Shown one piece after another: positions 1 to 6,753 of a stretch of DNA of 8,723 nt. A model generated the notes under the pieces. The model made no database searches and was not told the DNA's origin. It saw only the letters and a list, made by a program, of their open reading frames with translations. Position 1 is the stretch's first letter; every line of letters begins with the position of its first letter. The stretch is from positions 1 through 8,723 of the forward strand of contig CACZQD010000021.1 of assembly GCA_902783215.1 (NCBI GenBank), in the 5' to 3' direction. This DNA comes from an uncultured Erysipelotrichaceae bacterium (lineage in GTDB: Bacteria > Bacillota_I > Bacilli_A > RF39 > UBA660). A program made the position numbers and the translations under genes.

Positions 1-1687
1 ATTCTTTAATACATGAATAATATCTTATCTTCTTTTTATCTAATACTTTTATTAACTCTTTTTCTAAGTCATTAAATTTACCGCAATAAAAAATTACTTT
101 CTCTACTTTAAAATTATTAACTAAATTAATAGCTTCACCCATATGATCGTAGTCTCCATGTGTTAAAACAAGATAGTTTAAAGATTTAATACCTTTGCTT
201 TTTAAATACGGGATAATTGTCTCAATAGCAAGCGAATAATCTTTTCTTTTTTTCTTCCAAGCTTCGTTGTCATAGGAAACTTTTCCTCCTGTATCAATTA
301 ACACATTATTATTATGAGATAGTTGAATTAATATTGAATCACCTTGTCCAACATCGATCATTGTTACTGATGATTGATTACTCAAATATGGATAAAAAGC
401 ATGAATAGATATCATAATGACAATTAAAAATAAGTATAAATACTTTCTTTTATTAATCTTATATACTACTAAACTGATAATAAAATAATATAAAACTATA
501 CAATGATAATTCAAATAGCTTAATATTATTTTTCCAAGACTAATTTTTGATAAAAAAGTAGAAGATATTTCTAACCAATTAGTTAAAAATGATAGTATAG
601 GATTAACAACTGGAATTATAAGTGTAATGACACTTAATGGTAGTAAAATGAATGAAACAAATGGTACATATATTATATTAAAAAAACAACTAAGTATATT
701 TATTTGATGATATGAATTGATTACAATTGGTAAACTTACTATAAATGATATTAAAGATATTATTAATACTTTTACAAAATAATTATTAAATCTATTAATT
801 AATTTATTTAATATAATAAGATAAAATGTAATAATATAACTAAATAAAAAAGCTACATTGTAAATACTATATGGATTATATATAAGCATTATACAAGAAA
901 AGAGTATAAAAAGATTAATAGTTTTTATTCTTTTTTTGCTTACAAAAAGTAAAATCATGAATAGACTACAACGTACAATGGAAGGAGTGAAATTAGTCAA
1001 AAACATGTAAAAAATTAAGAAAAAACTAACTATTATATTATTTATACTCTTCTTTTTGATTATTTTATTTAAAATGGTAATTAGAAAGGAAGTTATCAAT
1101 GAAACATGCATACCAGAAAGGGCAAATAAATGTGATATGCCGTTTATTTGATAACTATTTGAAGCATCATTGTCAATATTACTATTATCACCTAATATAA
1201 AAGTTTTTAAGTAATTATTGTCTATTTTGTCAATTCGGTGGTAAAGTATGTTTTTTAATTTATAGATAAAATTAGTATTATGTTGAATAAGTTTAATATC
1301 ATTTGCTTTAAATGTCCAATATATTTTATTACTTAATAGATATTTACGATAATTAAATAAATTAAAATTTGTATTATTGTTTGGTAATGATATATTCCCT
1401 ACTACTTTTATTTTATCTCCTAAATGGTATTTTTTTATTTTTTTTATTTCTTCTTCTTTATTTGCATAATAATTAACAATGATTTTTTCTTTTGCTTTAA
1501 GATGAATAGTTGCTTTATTTCCATCAATTTTAATTTTATTGATAATACCAAATATAGTGGAAGTTTTTGAATTGTATTTTGTTCTATAAAATTTTGTATT
1601 TACGATTAATATTACATATAGGGCTGTGAAAAAAATTAGGGAAATTATTAGATATTTAGATTGTAATATTATTTTTAATTTTTTCAA
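1..1687 (-). CDS. comEC: ComEC competence DNA channel, 3' end cut by window edge
   Basis: Polytopic membrane channel that carries single-stranded transforming DNA into the cytoplasm. The frame is open from 1687 to the left edge, giving 562 visible residues; Bacillus homologues are somewhat longer, so the C-terminus is missing. Visible in order: an N-terminal membrane segment (about 11-28), a soluble DUF4131-like stretch (to about 130), the competence domain with HLFALSGMH (186-194) and many hydrophobic helices to about 430, then a metallo-beta-lactamase-like domain with DVGQGD (445-450), LIDTGG and THGDYDH (509-515). The first ATG is far inside, so I place the start at TTG 1685-1687 (reads M-KKLKIILQSKYL). 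It is preceded 7 nt upstream by AGGTGAT, a seven-base match to the 16S anti-SD. A GTG at 1697-1699 is the alternative. The gene overlaps comEA by 32 nt, which suggests translational coupling. Assignment is confident; the exact start is less so. Confidence 0.93.
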   Translation of the reverse strand, partial: MKKLKIILQSKYLIISLIFFTALYVILIVNTKFYRTKYNSKTSTIFGIINKIKIDGNKATIHLKAKEKIIVNYYANKEEEIKKIKKYHLGDKIKVVGNISLPNNNTNFNLFNYRKYLLSNKIYWTFKANDIKLIQHNTNFIYKLKNILYHRIDKIDNNYLKTFILGDNSNIDNDASNSYQINGISHLFALSGMHVSLITSFLITILNKIIKKKSINNIIVSFFLIFYMFLTNFTPSIVRCSLFMILLFVSKKRIKTINLFILFSCIMLIYNPYSIYNVAFLFSYIITFYLIILNKLINRFNNYFVKVLIISLISFIVSLPIVINSYHQINILSCFFNIIYVPFVSFILLPLSVITLIIPVVNPILSFLTNWLEISSTFLSKISLGKIILSYLNYHCIVLYYFIISLVVYKINKRKYLYLFLIVIMISIHAFYPYLSNQSSVTMIDVGQGDSILIQLSHNNNVLIDTGGKVSYDNEAWKKKRKDYSLAIETIIPYLKSKGIKSLNYLVLTHGDYDHMGEAINLVNNFKVEKVIFYCGKFNDLEKELIKVLDKKKIRYYSCIKE

Positions 1688-2414
1688 AAGTACTATCACC
1701 TATTCCTGAAACATTTGTTATTTCATCAATGGATTTAAAACCTCCATTTTCTTCTCGATAAACAATTATTGCTTGGGCTTTAGATTCTCCGACACCCGGT
1801 ATAGTTTGTAATTCTGATAGTGTAGCTGTATTTATATTGACTACTTGATTAGTAGAGTTAGTAGTAGATGAATTGGATTTACTTATAGATTTATTAGTAT
1901 TTGATTTACTTGATGTTGTTTTAGTTGATGATGAAGTTTTTGAATTTGTACTTATTACTCTATCAGTTTCTACAATACAAGCATCATTAATAGTTGTTGG
2001 ACAAGCATTATTATTTTCTACATACTTATCCATTACAACATCTTTTAAATCATTATCGGTATAAATAACTATAACAAATTCATCTTCTAATATTTTACTT
2101 AAATTTAATATTGATGTATTAGCTTTATCAGTTAATCCACCTGCTTTTTCTATCGCATCAATAACTCTACTACCATAAGTTAATTCATAAACACCTGGTT
2201 TACTAACCGCACCTTTTACATCTACTTTTATTTTTACTTTCTTTTTATTTTTTTGTTCAATTTTTACGCTATCTTCTTCTGCTACTACATTATCTTCTTT
2301 AGTTACAAATATAAAATAACCACATACAATAATTACTAATAAACATATAATTGCTGCTATATAAACTATCTTAGTTTTGATAAAAATCTTATGATTTTCC
2401 ATAAAATGTACCAC
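1656..2414 (-). CDS. comEA: ComEA membrane-anchored competence DNA receptor
   Basis: Binds double-stranded DNA outside the membrane and passes it to ComEC. The 252-residue protein has the full family architecture: a short cytoplasmic N-terminus, one membrane anchor (about 15-37), an SLBB domain (about 62-118, VDVKGAVSKPGVYEL), a Ser/Thr/Asn/Lys-rich flexible linker (about 154-189), and a C-terminal tandem helix-hairpin-helix DNA-binding domain (191-252, with NINTA, IPGVGESKAQAI and VSGIGDSTFEKI). Two cysteines (138 and 146) sit between SLBB and linker and could form an extracellular disulfide. The start is GTG 2412-2414, chosen because AGAAAGGAG (2425-2433) is 10 nt upstream; ATG at 2400-2402 is 22 nt away. 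comEC follows with overlap, and no comEB lies between them. I see no convincing promoter for it in the divergent gap. Confidence 0.96.
   Translation of the reverse strand: MVHFMENHKIFIKTKIVYIAAIICLLVIIVCGYFIFVTKEDNVVAEEDSVKIEQKNKKKVKIKVDVKGAVSKPGVYELTYGSRVIDAIEKAGGLTDKANTSILNLSKILEDEFVIVIYTDNDLKDVVMDKYVENNNACPTTINDACIVETDRVISTNSKTSSSTKTTSSKSNTNKSISKSNSSTTNSTNQVVNINTATLSELQTIPGVGESKAQAIIVYREENGGFKSIDEITNVSGIGDSTFEKIKNNITI
1695..1701 (-). promoter_or_regulatory. Ribosome binding site for comEC inside comEA
   Basis: On the minus strand AGGTGAT lies 7 nt before the TTG at 1687. It pairs with the GATCACCT part of the 16S 3' end. This decides for TTG over the upstream GTG (1697-1699), which overlaps the site itself and has AGGAA only 3 nt before it. 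Confidence 0.6.
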
Positions 2415-2424
2415 ATATTAAATT

Positions 2425-2433
2425 CTCCTTTCT
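2425..2433 (-). promoter_or_regulatory. Strong ribosome binding site for comEA
   Basis: AGAAAGGAG on the minus strand matches nine consecutive bases of the ideal anti-SD complement. Its 10-nt spacing supports the GTG start at 2414 rather than the ATG at 2402. Confidence 0.7.
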
Positions 2434-2486
2434 ATTGCCCCTTCACTTATATGATTCGATAAAACTTATCTATTTCCTTCTAAATT

Positions 2487-2515
2487 TTGAAATTTTTAAA
2501 AAAAAATTGTATAAT
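2487..2515 (+). promoter_or_regulatory. Sigma-A-type promoter of glmS
   Basis: TTGAAA (2487-2492) and TATAAT (2510-2515) are separated by 17 bp, close to the housekeeping consensus, in a poly-A context. Transcription would begin near 2522-2524. That leaves about 36 nt of leader before the predicted ribozyme cleavage site and puts the whole ribozyme in the glmS 5' UTR. Confidence 0.8.
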
Positions 2516-2552
2516 TTATATTAGAAAAGAAAATTGAAAGGAGCAGTATTTC

Positions 2553-2690
2553 TTTTTAAGCGCCAGATCTATAAGGATGACGAGGTTAACAATTATCGAA
2601 AATTCGGCGGGTATTGTTACGGTTGATTATCGTAAGATATATTTTTAAAAAGCAAAATCAAAATTGTAACAGAGGAATATATCAATCAAT
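2553..2690 (+). ncRNA. glmS ribozyme-riboswitch (glucosamine-6-phosphate sensor)
   Basis: Self-cleaving RNA that uses glucosamine-6-phosphate as cofactor; cleavage lowers glmS expression when product is plentiful. Conserved blocks appear in order: AAGCGCCAGA (2558-2567), GATGACGAGG (2576-2585), TTATCGAAAATTCGGCGG (2593-2610), CGTAAGAT (2631-2638) and AACAGAGG (2668-2675). By family knowledge cleavage falls between A2559 and G2560. Helices I can draw: a tiny P1 hairpin (2567-2570 with 2575-2578, loop ATAA), P3 AACAAT/ATTGTT (2588-2593 with 2613-2618), a CGGT/ATCG hairpin (2620-2623 with 2629-2632), a pseudoknot CGCC/GGCG (2561-2564 with 2606-2609), and a closing P4 helix GATATATT/AATATATC (2636-2643 with 2676-2683). 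It lies directly before glmS, as in other Firmicutes. Outer boundaries are approximate. Confidence 0.95.
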
Positions 2691-2700
2691 AGAAAGAAGG
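2691..2700 (+). promoter_or_regulatory. Ribosome binding site of glmS
   Basis: AGAAAGAAGG lies 4 nt before the ATG at 2705 and begins 7 nt after the predicted P4 helix of the ribozyme. It is therefore kept on the downstream cleavage product. Confidence 0.65.
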
Positions 2701-2704
2701 TTAT

Positions 2705-4483
2705 ATGTGTGGAATAGTTGGCTATATTGGCCATAATAAAGCTATAGAAAAAGTTATATCAGGATTAGAATCATTAGAATATCGAGGATATGATTCAGCT
2801 GGAATAGCTTATTTAAATAATAATAAAATTAATATTATTAAAGAAGAAGGAAAAATAATAAATCTTAAAAACAAATTAGATTTAAATATTAATTCAAATT
2901 TAGCAATCGGACATACAAGATGGGCAACCCATGGTGAAGCTAATAAAATTAATGCTCATCCACATCAAGTTGGAAAAATTACACTTGTTCATAATGGTAT
3001 AATAGAAAACTATGAAGAAATAAGAGAAAAATTAATTAATGAAGGATATAAATTTAAATCAGAAACTGATTCAGAAGTAGCTGCAGCTTTAATAGATTAT
3101 TATTATGATAAAGATATTTTAAAAGCAATTAATAAAGCTACTAAAGAATTTATTGGTAGTTATGCATTAGGTATTATTGTAGAAAATGATAGTAATTTAT
3201 ATGCCGTTAGAAAGACTTCACCACTAATTATTGGATGTGGTAAAGACGAATACTTTATTGCATCAGATGTTCCAGCGATATTAAAATATACCAATAATTA
3301 TATAGCGCTAGATGATTTAGAAATATGTGTTATTAATGATGAAATAAAAATATATAATAATTTAAAAGAAATAAAAAAAGAAGTACAAATTTATGATAGT
3401 GATGAATCATCAATTACTAAAGGGCATTTTAAACACTTCATGTTAAAAGAAATATATGAACAACCAAAAGTAATTAAAAAAACTATTGAAAGTTATTTTA
3501 ATGGAGATATTAATTCATTACTAACTAGTTTTCCTAAATTAAATAAATATAATAAAATTCATATTGTTGCATGTGGATCAGCCTATCATACTGGATTAAT
3601 TGGTAAGGCATTAATAGAAAAATATGCCGATATAAAAGTAGAAGTATATATAGCAAGTGAATATCGTTATAATAAAGTTTTTTATGATGATAAAACACTA
3701 GTAATACTAATTTCTCAATCAGGAGAAACAGCTGATACGCTTGCTGCTTTAAAAAAAGCAAAACAAGATAATATAGACACATTAGCTATAGTAAATGTTT
3801 ATCAAAGTAGTATAGCTAGAGAAGCAAAATATGTTATATATACTATGGCAGGAATTGAAGTTGCAGTTGCAACTACTAAAGCATACTCATGTCAAATATC
3901 TATATTAATATTAATAACTATATATTTAGCATATAAAAATAATAAACTAACTAAAAAAGAAATAAATAATATTTATCAAGATATGCTTAAACTTCCAGAT
4001 ATATTAAACAACTTAATAAAAAAAGACTATACAAAAATAGCCAAAAATATATATAAACATAATGATATATTCTTTATAGGTAGAGGAATAGATTATTATC
4101 TATCAATGGAAGGATCACTAAAACTAAAAGAAATATCATATATAAATAGTGTATCATATGCAGCAGGAGAATTAAAACATGGTACTATCTCTTTAATAGA
4201 TAAAAATACACCAGTAATAGCTATATCAACAGACAATAAACTATATGATAAAACAATAAGTAATATAAAAGAAACAAAAGCTAGAGGAGCATATAATATA
4301 TTAATTAGTAATATAGAAAATAATGAATTTGATAATCTAATATTAATACCTAAATTCAATGAATTATTAACTCCCCTACTTAGCGTAATACCATTACAAC
4401 TATTAGCATATGAAGTAGCTAAATTAAAAGATTGTGATATTGATAAACCTAGAAATCTAGCCAAATCAGTAACAGTAGAATAA
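2705..4483 (+). CDS. glmS: Glutamine--fructose-6-phosphate aminotransferase (isomerizing)
   Basis: Makes glucosamine-6-phosphate and glutamate from fructose-6-phosphate and glutamine, the first step toward UDP-GlcNAc for peptidoglycan; cytosolic homodimer. At 592 residues it is near the usual 600. The N-terminal class II glutaminase domain (about 1-215) begins MCGIVGYIG, with Cys2 as nucleophile after Met removal, then YRGYDSAGI, HTRWATHG and HNGIIENY. The linker carries HFMLKEIYEQP. SIS domain 1 (about 280-410) has ACGSAYHTG (289-297) and ISQSGETADT (336-345); SIS domain 2 (about 450-580) has GRGIDYYLSMEGSLKLKEISY and AAGELKHGT. The C-terminus DKPRNLAKSVTVE is the conserved ending that completes the active site. 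All key motifs are intact. It is monocistronic, with its own promoter, ribozyme and terminator. Confidence 0.99.
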   Translation: MCGIVGYIGHNKAIEKVISGLESLEYRGYDSAGIAYLNNNKINIIKEEGKIINLKNKLDLNINSNLAIGHTRWATHGEANKINAHPHQVGKITLVHNGIIENYEEIREKLINEGYKFKSETDSEVAAALIDYYYDKDILKAINKATKEFIGSYALGIIVENDSNLYAVRKTSPLIIGCGKDEYFIASDVPAILKYTNNYIALDDLEICVINDEIKIYNNLKEIKKEVQIYDSDESSITKGHFKHFMLKEIYEQPKVIKKTIESYFNGDINSLLTSFPKLNKYNKIHIVACGSAYHTGLIGKALIEKYADIKVEVYIASEYRYNKVFYDDKTLVILISQSGETADTLAALKKAKQDNIDTLAIVNVYQSSIAREAKYVIYTMAGIEVAVATTKAYSCQISILILITIYLAYKNNKLTKKEINNIYQDMLKLPDILNNLIKKDYTKIAKNIYKHNDIFFIGRGIDYYLSMEGSLKLKEISYINSVSYAAGELKHGTISLIDKNTPVIAISTDNKLYDKTISNIKETKARGAYNILISNIENNEFDNLILIPKFNELLTPLLSVIPLQLLAYEVAKLKDCDIDKPRNLAKSVTVE

Positions 4484-4512
4484 AAGACCATAACACAAGT
4501 TATGATCTTTTT
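4482..4512. terminator. Bidirectional hairpin terminator between convergent genes
   Basis: Arms AAAGACCATAAC (4483-4494) and GTTATGATCTTT (4499-4510) flank an ACAA loop. T's follow on the plus strand (to 4512) and the A-run 4482-4485 gives a short U-tract on the minus strand. The single imperfect pair is C-A in plus-strand RNA but a G-U wobble in minus-strand RNA, so the stem is more stable for the convergent protease gene. The left arm starts within the glmS stop codon. Confidence 0.8.
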
Positions 4513-4523
4513 AAATATATACA

Positions 4524-6332
4524 TCACATAGTATGATTTATTGATTCATTTGATTGTTGTTCATTCAATAAATAATTATTATAGTATTCATATATATTAT
4601 TATACACCACCTTAGTTCGTGTTACCTGTTCATAATAATCTTTCACAACTTCATCGTTTATTTTTTCTTCTAATTTAACTATAAGACCTTGTTTACATAA
4701 ATAATCTACTTTATTCACAATATCAATTAATTCGTTATAATTATTTTCTCCTATACAATTAATTAATATTTGTGGATTACCATTTACCTTAGCATCAATA
4801 ACTTGCTCCCGAAAATCTGATACTAAAGGATTTAACAATTGTTTAACTATATTATACGTATTGAGATCTCGTATCATTGGTGATACTAATCCTTTATAAT
4901 CTAACATATTAATCCCTTTAGCCTTCAATTTTTCTAAAGCTTCTAAAGCAAACATATCAGTTAATGTCTCGTTAAATCGTTCTCCCATAATATATTTACT
5001 ATTATAAGGATTTGGTTTATCTTTAGTTATCTCATGAAAACCACTAAATTTCGAATTTAGATCAATGATATGACCACATTCATGGACTAACATCATATCT
5101 AAATATCCAACGCCATTACCACATATTGTATATAACATTGTAGTAAATTCATTAATATTAGTGGGTTCATAAAAAACACATACCTTATTATCGTGAAATA
5201 AACTTGCCAATTGTCTTTTAAATTTCATATCATCTATATTTGCAAAATGACTCTGATATTTTTTAAAATATTCACTGTTTGTATAATAATCAAATAAAGT
5301 CTGGTTATATAAATCAGATGAAAGAAATTTAAATATTTTAATAATATTGTTAGTAGGTATATTATTTTTCATATCTTCTCTATTCAAAAAATTTAAATAT
5401 CTTTTGACATCTTCTTCTGTTTCACAGCTTGAAAAAAGTTCGTATGGTAAAGATAATCCTAGTGATTCAAAATAAGTTACTTGACACTCAATAATATGCC
5501 ACTTATGTATCAATTCTATATTTGGATTTGTTAATTCATCCATATGTTTTTGATCAAAATAATTTATATTACCTGACCCACTAAAATCAGATGATAAAGA
5601 TGTAAAGAATATTTTCCATTTTTCATCATCACTTTTGGTATCTAGTAATTTTTGAATATTTGGTGGCATAAATTTATACATAATAGAAATAACTTTCATA
5701 CCATTTTCACGCATCATTTGATCTTTTCTTTCACTTTCTTGATTAATATATAATAAACAATTATCATACTGCTTATACCATTCCTTATATTCAATTGATA
5801 ATTCATCATATACTTTATTATAATAATCTACTTGTTTTTTTAAATTTTTATATTCATCAGTTTGAATGTAATTATCAAATTGATCCATAGTGAGCGTTGC
5901 TACATTTGAACCTCTAAGAAAATTAATAAAATCTACTTTTCTTTTCTTTATGAAGCTATATTTATCTTCTTCTCTATTTAATAATCTTATGTTTATAGTA
6001 TCATCATTCTCAAAACACTGCCAAATATTACCTACCATATTTGTAATAATTTCTAATGCTTCAGTACTTAGTGGATCCAACTGGTGTTTCTTTTGAAATT
6101 TACCAATATCGACACCAATTTTATCCAAAAATTTACACATTAATTCTTCTTTTTTTAATGTTTTTAAATTCTCAATATATTGTCGCAATTCTTCATAATT
6201 ATTATAATAAATCAATAAAGAATTATTAAGTTTATATTCAATTATATCGTAATATTTAGGCCCATAAATTTCTTTATATGCATCAATAATATCTGGTAAG
6301 AATGATTTTAAATTTATATTCAATAAATCCAT
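4524..6332 (-). CDS. Putative gluzincin-type zinc metalloprotease, family not recognised
   Basis: 602 residues with no signal peptide or membrane segment, so probably cytosolic unless exported by a dedicated system. The N-terminal two-thirds is helical and charged, with a likely coiled-coil stretch around 150-210, and matches no family I know. The catalytic signature is in MMLVHECGHIIDL, an HExxH motif at 417-421 (zinc ligands His417 and His421, catalytic Glu418), followed by ERFNETLTD with Asn454-Glu455 and Asp459. That second motif resembles the thermolysin-type NExxSD element supplying the third ligand Glu, although the 33-residue gap is longer than in thermolysin. Lethal-factor-like proteases have a comparable layout. 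About 145 residues follow. The ATG touches the stop of the 107-aa gene (TAA then ATG), with only weak GTGAG upstream, so translation is likely coupled. It stops with TGA. The protease call is motif-based; substrate and role are unknown. Confidence 0.72.
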   Translation of the reverse strand: MDLLNINLKSFLPDIIDAYKEIYGPKYYDIIEYKLNNSLLIYYNNYEELRQYIENLKTLKKEELMCKFLDKIGVDIGKFQKKHQLDPLSTEALEIITNMVGNIWQCFENDDTINIRLLNREEDKYSFIKKRKVDFINFLRGSNVATLTMDQFDNYIQTDEYKNLKKQVDYYNKVYDELSIEYKEWYKQYDNCLLYINQESERKDQMMRENGMKVISIMYKFMPPNIQKLLDTKSDDEKWKIFFTSLSSDFSGSGNINYFDQKHMDELTNPNIELIHKWHIIECQVTYFESLGLSLPYELFSSCETEEDVKRYLNFLNREDMKNNIPTNNIIKIFKFLSSDLYNQTLFDYYTNSEYFKKYQSHFANIDDMKFKRQLASLFHDNKVCVFYEPTNINEFTTMLYTICGNGVGYLDMMLVHECGHIIDLNSKFSGFHEITKDKPNPYNSKYIMGERFNETLTDMFALEALEKLKAKGINMLDYKGLVSPMIRDLNTYNIVKQLLNPLVSDFREQVIDAKVNGNPQILINCIGENNYNELIDIVNKVDYLCKQGLIVKLEEKINDEVVKDYYEQVTRTKVVYNNIYEYYNNYLLNEQQSNESINHTM

Positions 6333-6656
6333 TTATTTCTCACTTTCTATCATTGAATAAAATAATTCCTTTAATAAAGGAAAATTGCTAGGAGTTCTTC
6401 CATAACCTTTATATTCCTTAATACGTTGATCATAAACTAATATTAACTTCCAATCAATACCATCTATAAATTGATTATCAACATATTCTTGATTCCAATT
6501 ATCAATAATACTTAAAAATCTTTTTAAATAATCTTTCATTTTATCTTTTCCTATTTCTTTATTATAATTATTATAAATAATAGTACTAACATCACCTAAT
6601 TTTATTTTTACGATTGTTTGATTTTGAATAAACTCTATTGCCTGTAAACCTAACAT
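6333..6656 (-). CDS. Small protein of unknown function, partner of the metalloprotease
   Basis: 107 residues, soluble, no signal peptide. The C-terminal half contains DGIDWKLILVY, then GYGRTPSNF and LLKELFYSMI. This recalls the DGxxW-strand-strand-G-x-x-x-P-x-N-F-x-x-L pattern of small uncharacterised Firmicutes proteins; that link is from memory and unproven. The start is well supported: AGGAGGA (6661-6667) lies 4 nt before the ATG, and an extended -10 promoter is just upstream. It is the first gene of a two-gene unit and abuts the protease gene exactly. By position it could be a regulator, inhibitor, chaperone or adaptor of the protease, but nothing in the sequence chooses among these. Confidence 0.82.
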   Translation of the reverse strand: MLGLQAIEFIQNQTIVKIKLGDVSTIIYNNYNKEIGKDKMKDYLKRFLSIIDNWNQEYVDNQFIDGIDWKLILVYDQRIKEYKGYGRTPSNFPLLKELFYSMIESEK

Positions 6657-6683
6657 AAAATCCTCCTATTTTTTATTACCATA

Positions 6684-6713
6684 ATTATAACATATATACA
6701 ACAAAAAAGACAA
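6684..6713 (-). promoter_or_regulatory. Extended -10 promoter of the small-protein/protease unit
   Basis: On the minus strand TGTTATAAT (6684-6692) is a perfect TGnTATAAT extended -10. TTGTCT (6708-6713) is an acceptable -35 at 18 bp spacing. Transcription would begin near 6677, giving a leader of about 20 nt before the ATG. The -35 lies within the 3' arm of the terminator of the upstream gene. Confidence 0.7.
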
Positions 6714-6726
6714 CTTAGTTATCTTT
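6703..6726 (-). terminator. Rho-independent terminator after the 481-aa gene
   Basis: Minus-strand RNA: AAAGATAAC (6718-6726), loop TAA (6715-6717), GTTGTCTTT (6706-6714), running into a T-tract (6703-6708). The nine-pair stem includes one U-G wobble. It lies 12 nt beyond the stop codon of the 481-aa gene and separates that unit from the downstream promoter. Confidence 0.75.
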
Positions 6727-6753
6727 CTTAAGACAACTTAGTTATCTTTCTTA
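6708..6753. repeat. Perfect 23-bp tandem duplication spanning a stop codon and terminator stem
   Basis: The 23-bp unit at 6708-6730 is repeated exactly and immediately at 6731-6753 (each begins AGACAACTTAG and ends ATCTTTCTTA). The right copy encodes the last residues and TAA stop of the 481-aa protein; the left copy is non-coding and forms most of the terminator stem. Each copy can fold the hairpin, but only the left one is followed by a T-tract on the minus strand. Confidence 0.95.

Noticed and set aside
1873..2064. 63-aa plus-strand frame inside comEA
   Set aside because: Antisense to the Ser/Thr-rich linker; the low-complexity composition (Asp/Leu/Val) simply reflects that.
2458..2470. 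Small palindrome GATAA-AAC-TTATC in the comEA/glmS gap
   Set aside because: Could be an operator, but five-base AT-rich arms are expected by chance here, and it overlaps no identified promoter element.
2552..2652. Pairing CTTTTTAA (2552-2559) with TTAAAAAG (2645-2652) around the ribozyme core
   Set aside because: It uses bases inside the P4 internal region and bases upstream of the cleavage site that are not part of the ribozyme. Low-complexity A/T makes chance pairing likely. At most an alternative fold.
3534..3782. 82-aa minus-strand frame in glmS
   Set aside because: It lies wholly antisense to the intact SIS domain 1 coding sequence, with no ribosome site and a biased Leu/Tyr composition from AT-rich antisense.
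4524..4526. Mycoplasma-type code with TGA as tryptophan
   Set aside because: No long gene here has an in-frame TGA, all tryptophans checked are TGG, and TGA cleanly ends the protease gene just before the terminator.
4096..4527. 143-aa minus-strand frame containing FYSTVTDLARFLGLS
   Set aside because: It is the antisense shadow of the conserved glmS C-terminus (DKPRNLAKSVTVE), a known source of spurious annotations. It crosses the terminator and overlaps glmS almost entirely.
5890..6096. 68-aa plus-strand frame inside the metalloprotease gene
   Set aside because: Antisense shadow of a long gene, with no ribosome site and no recognisable features.
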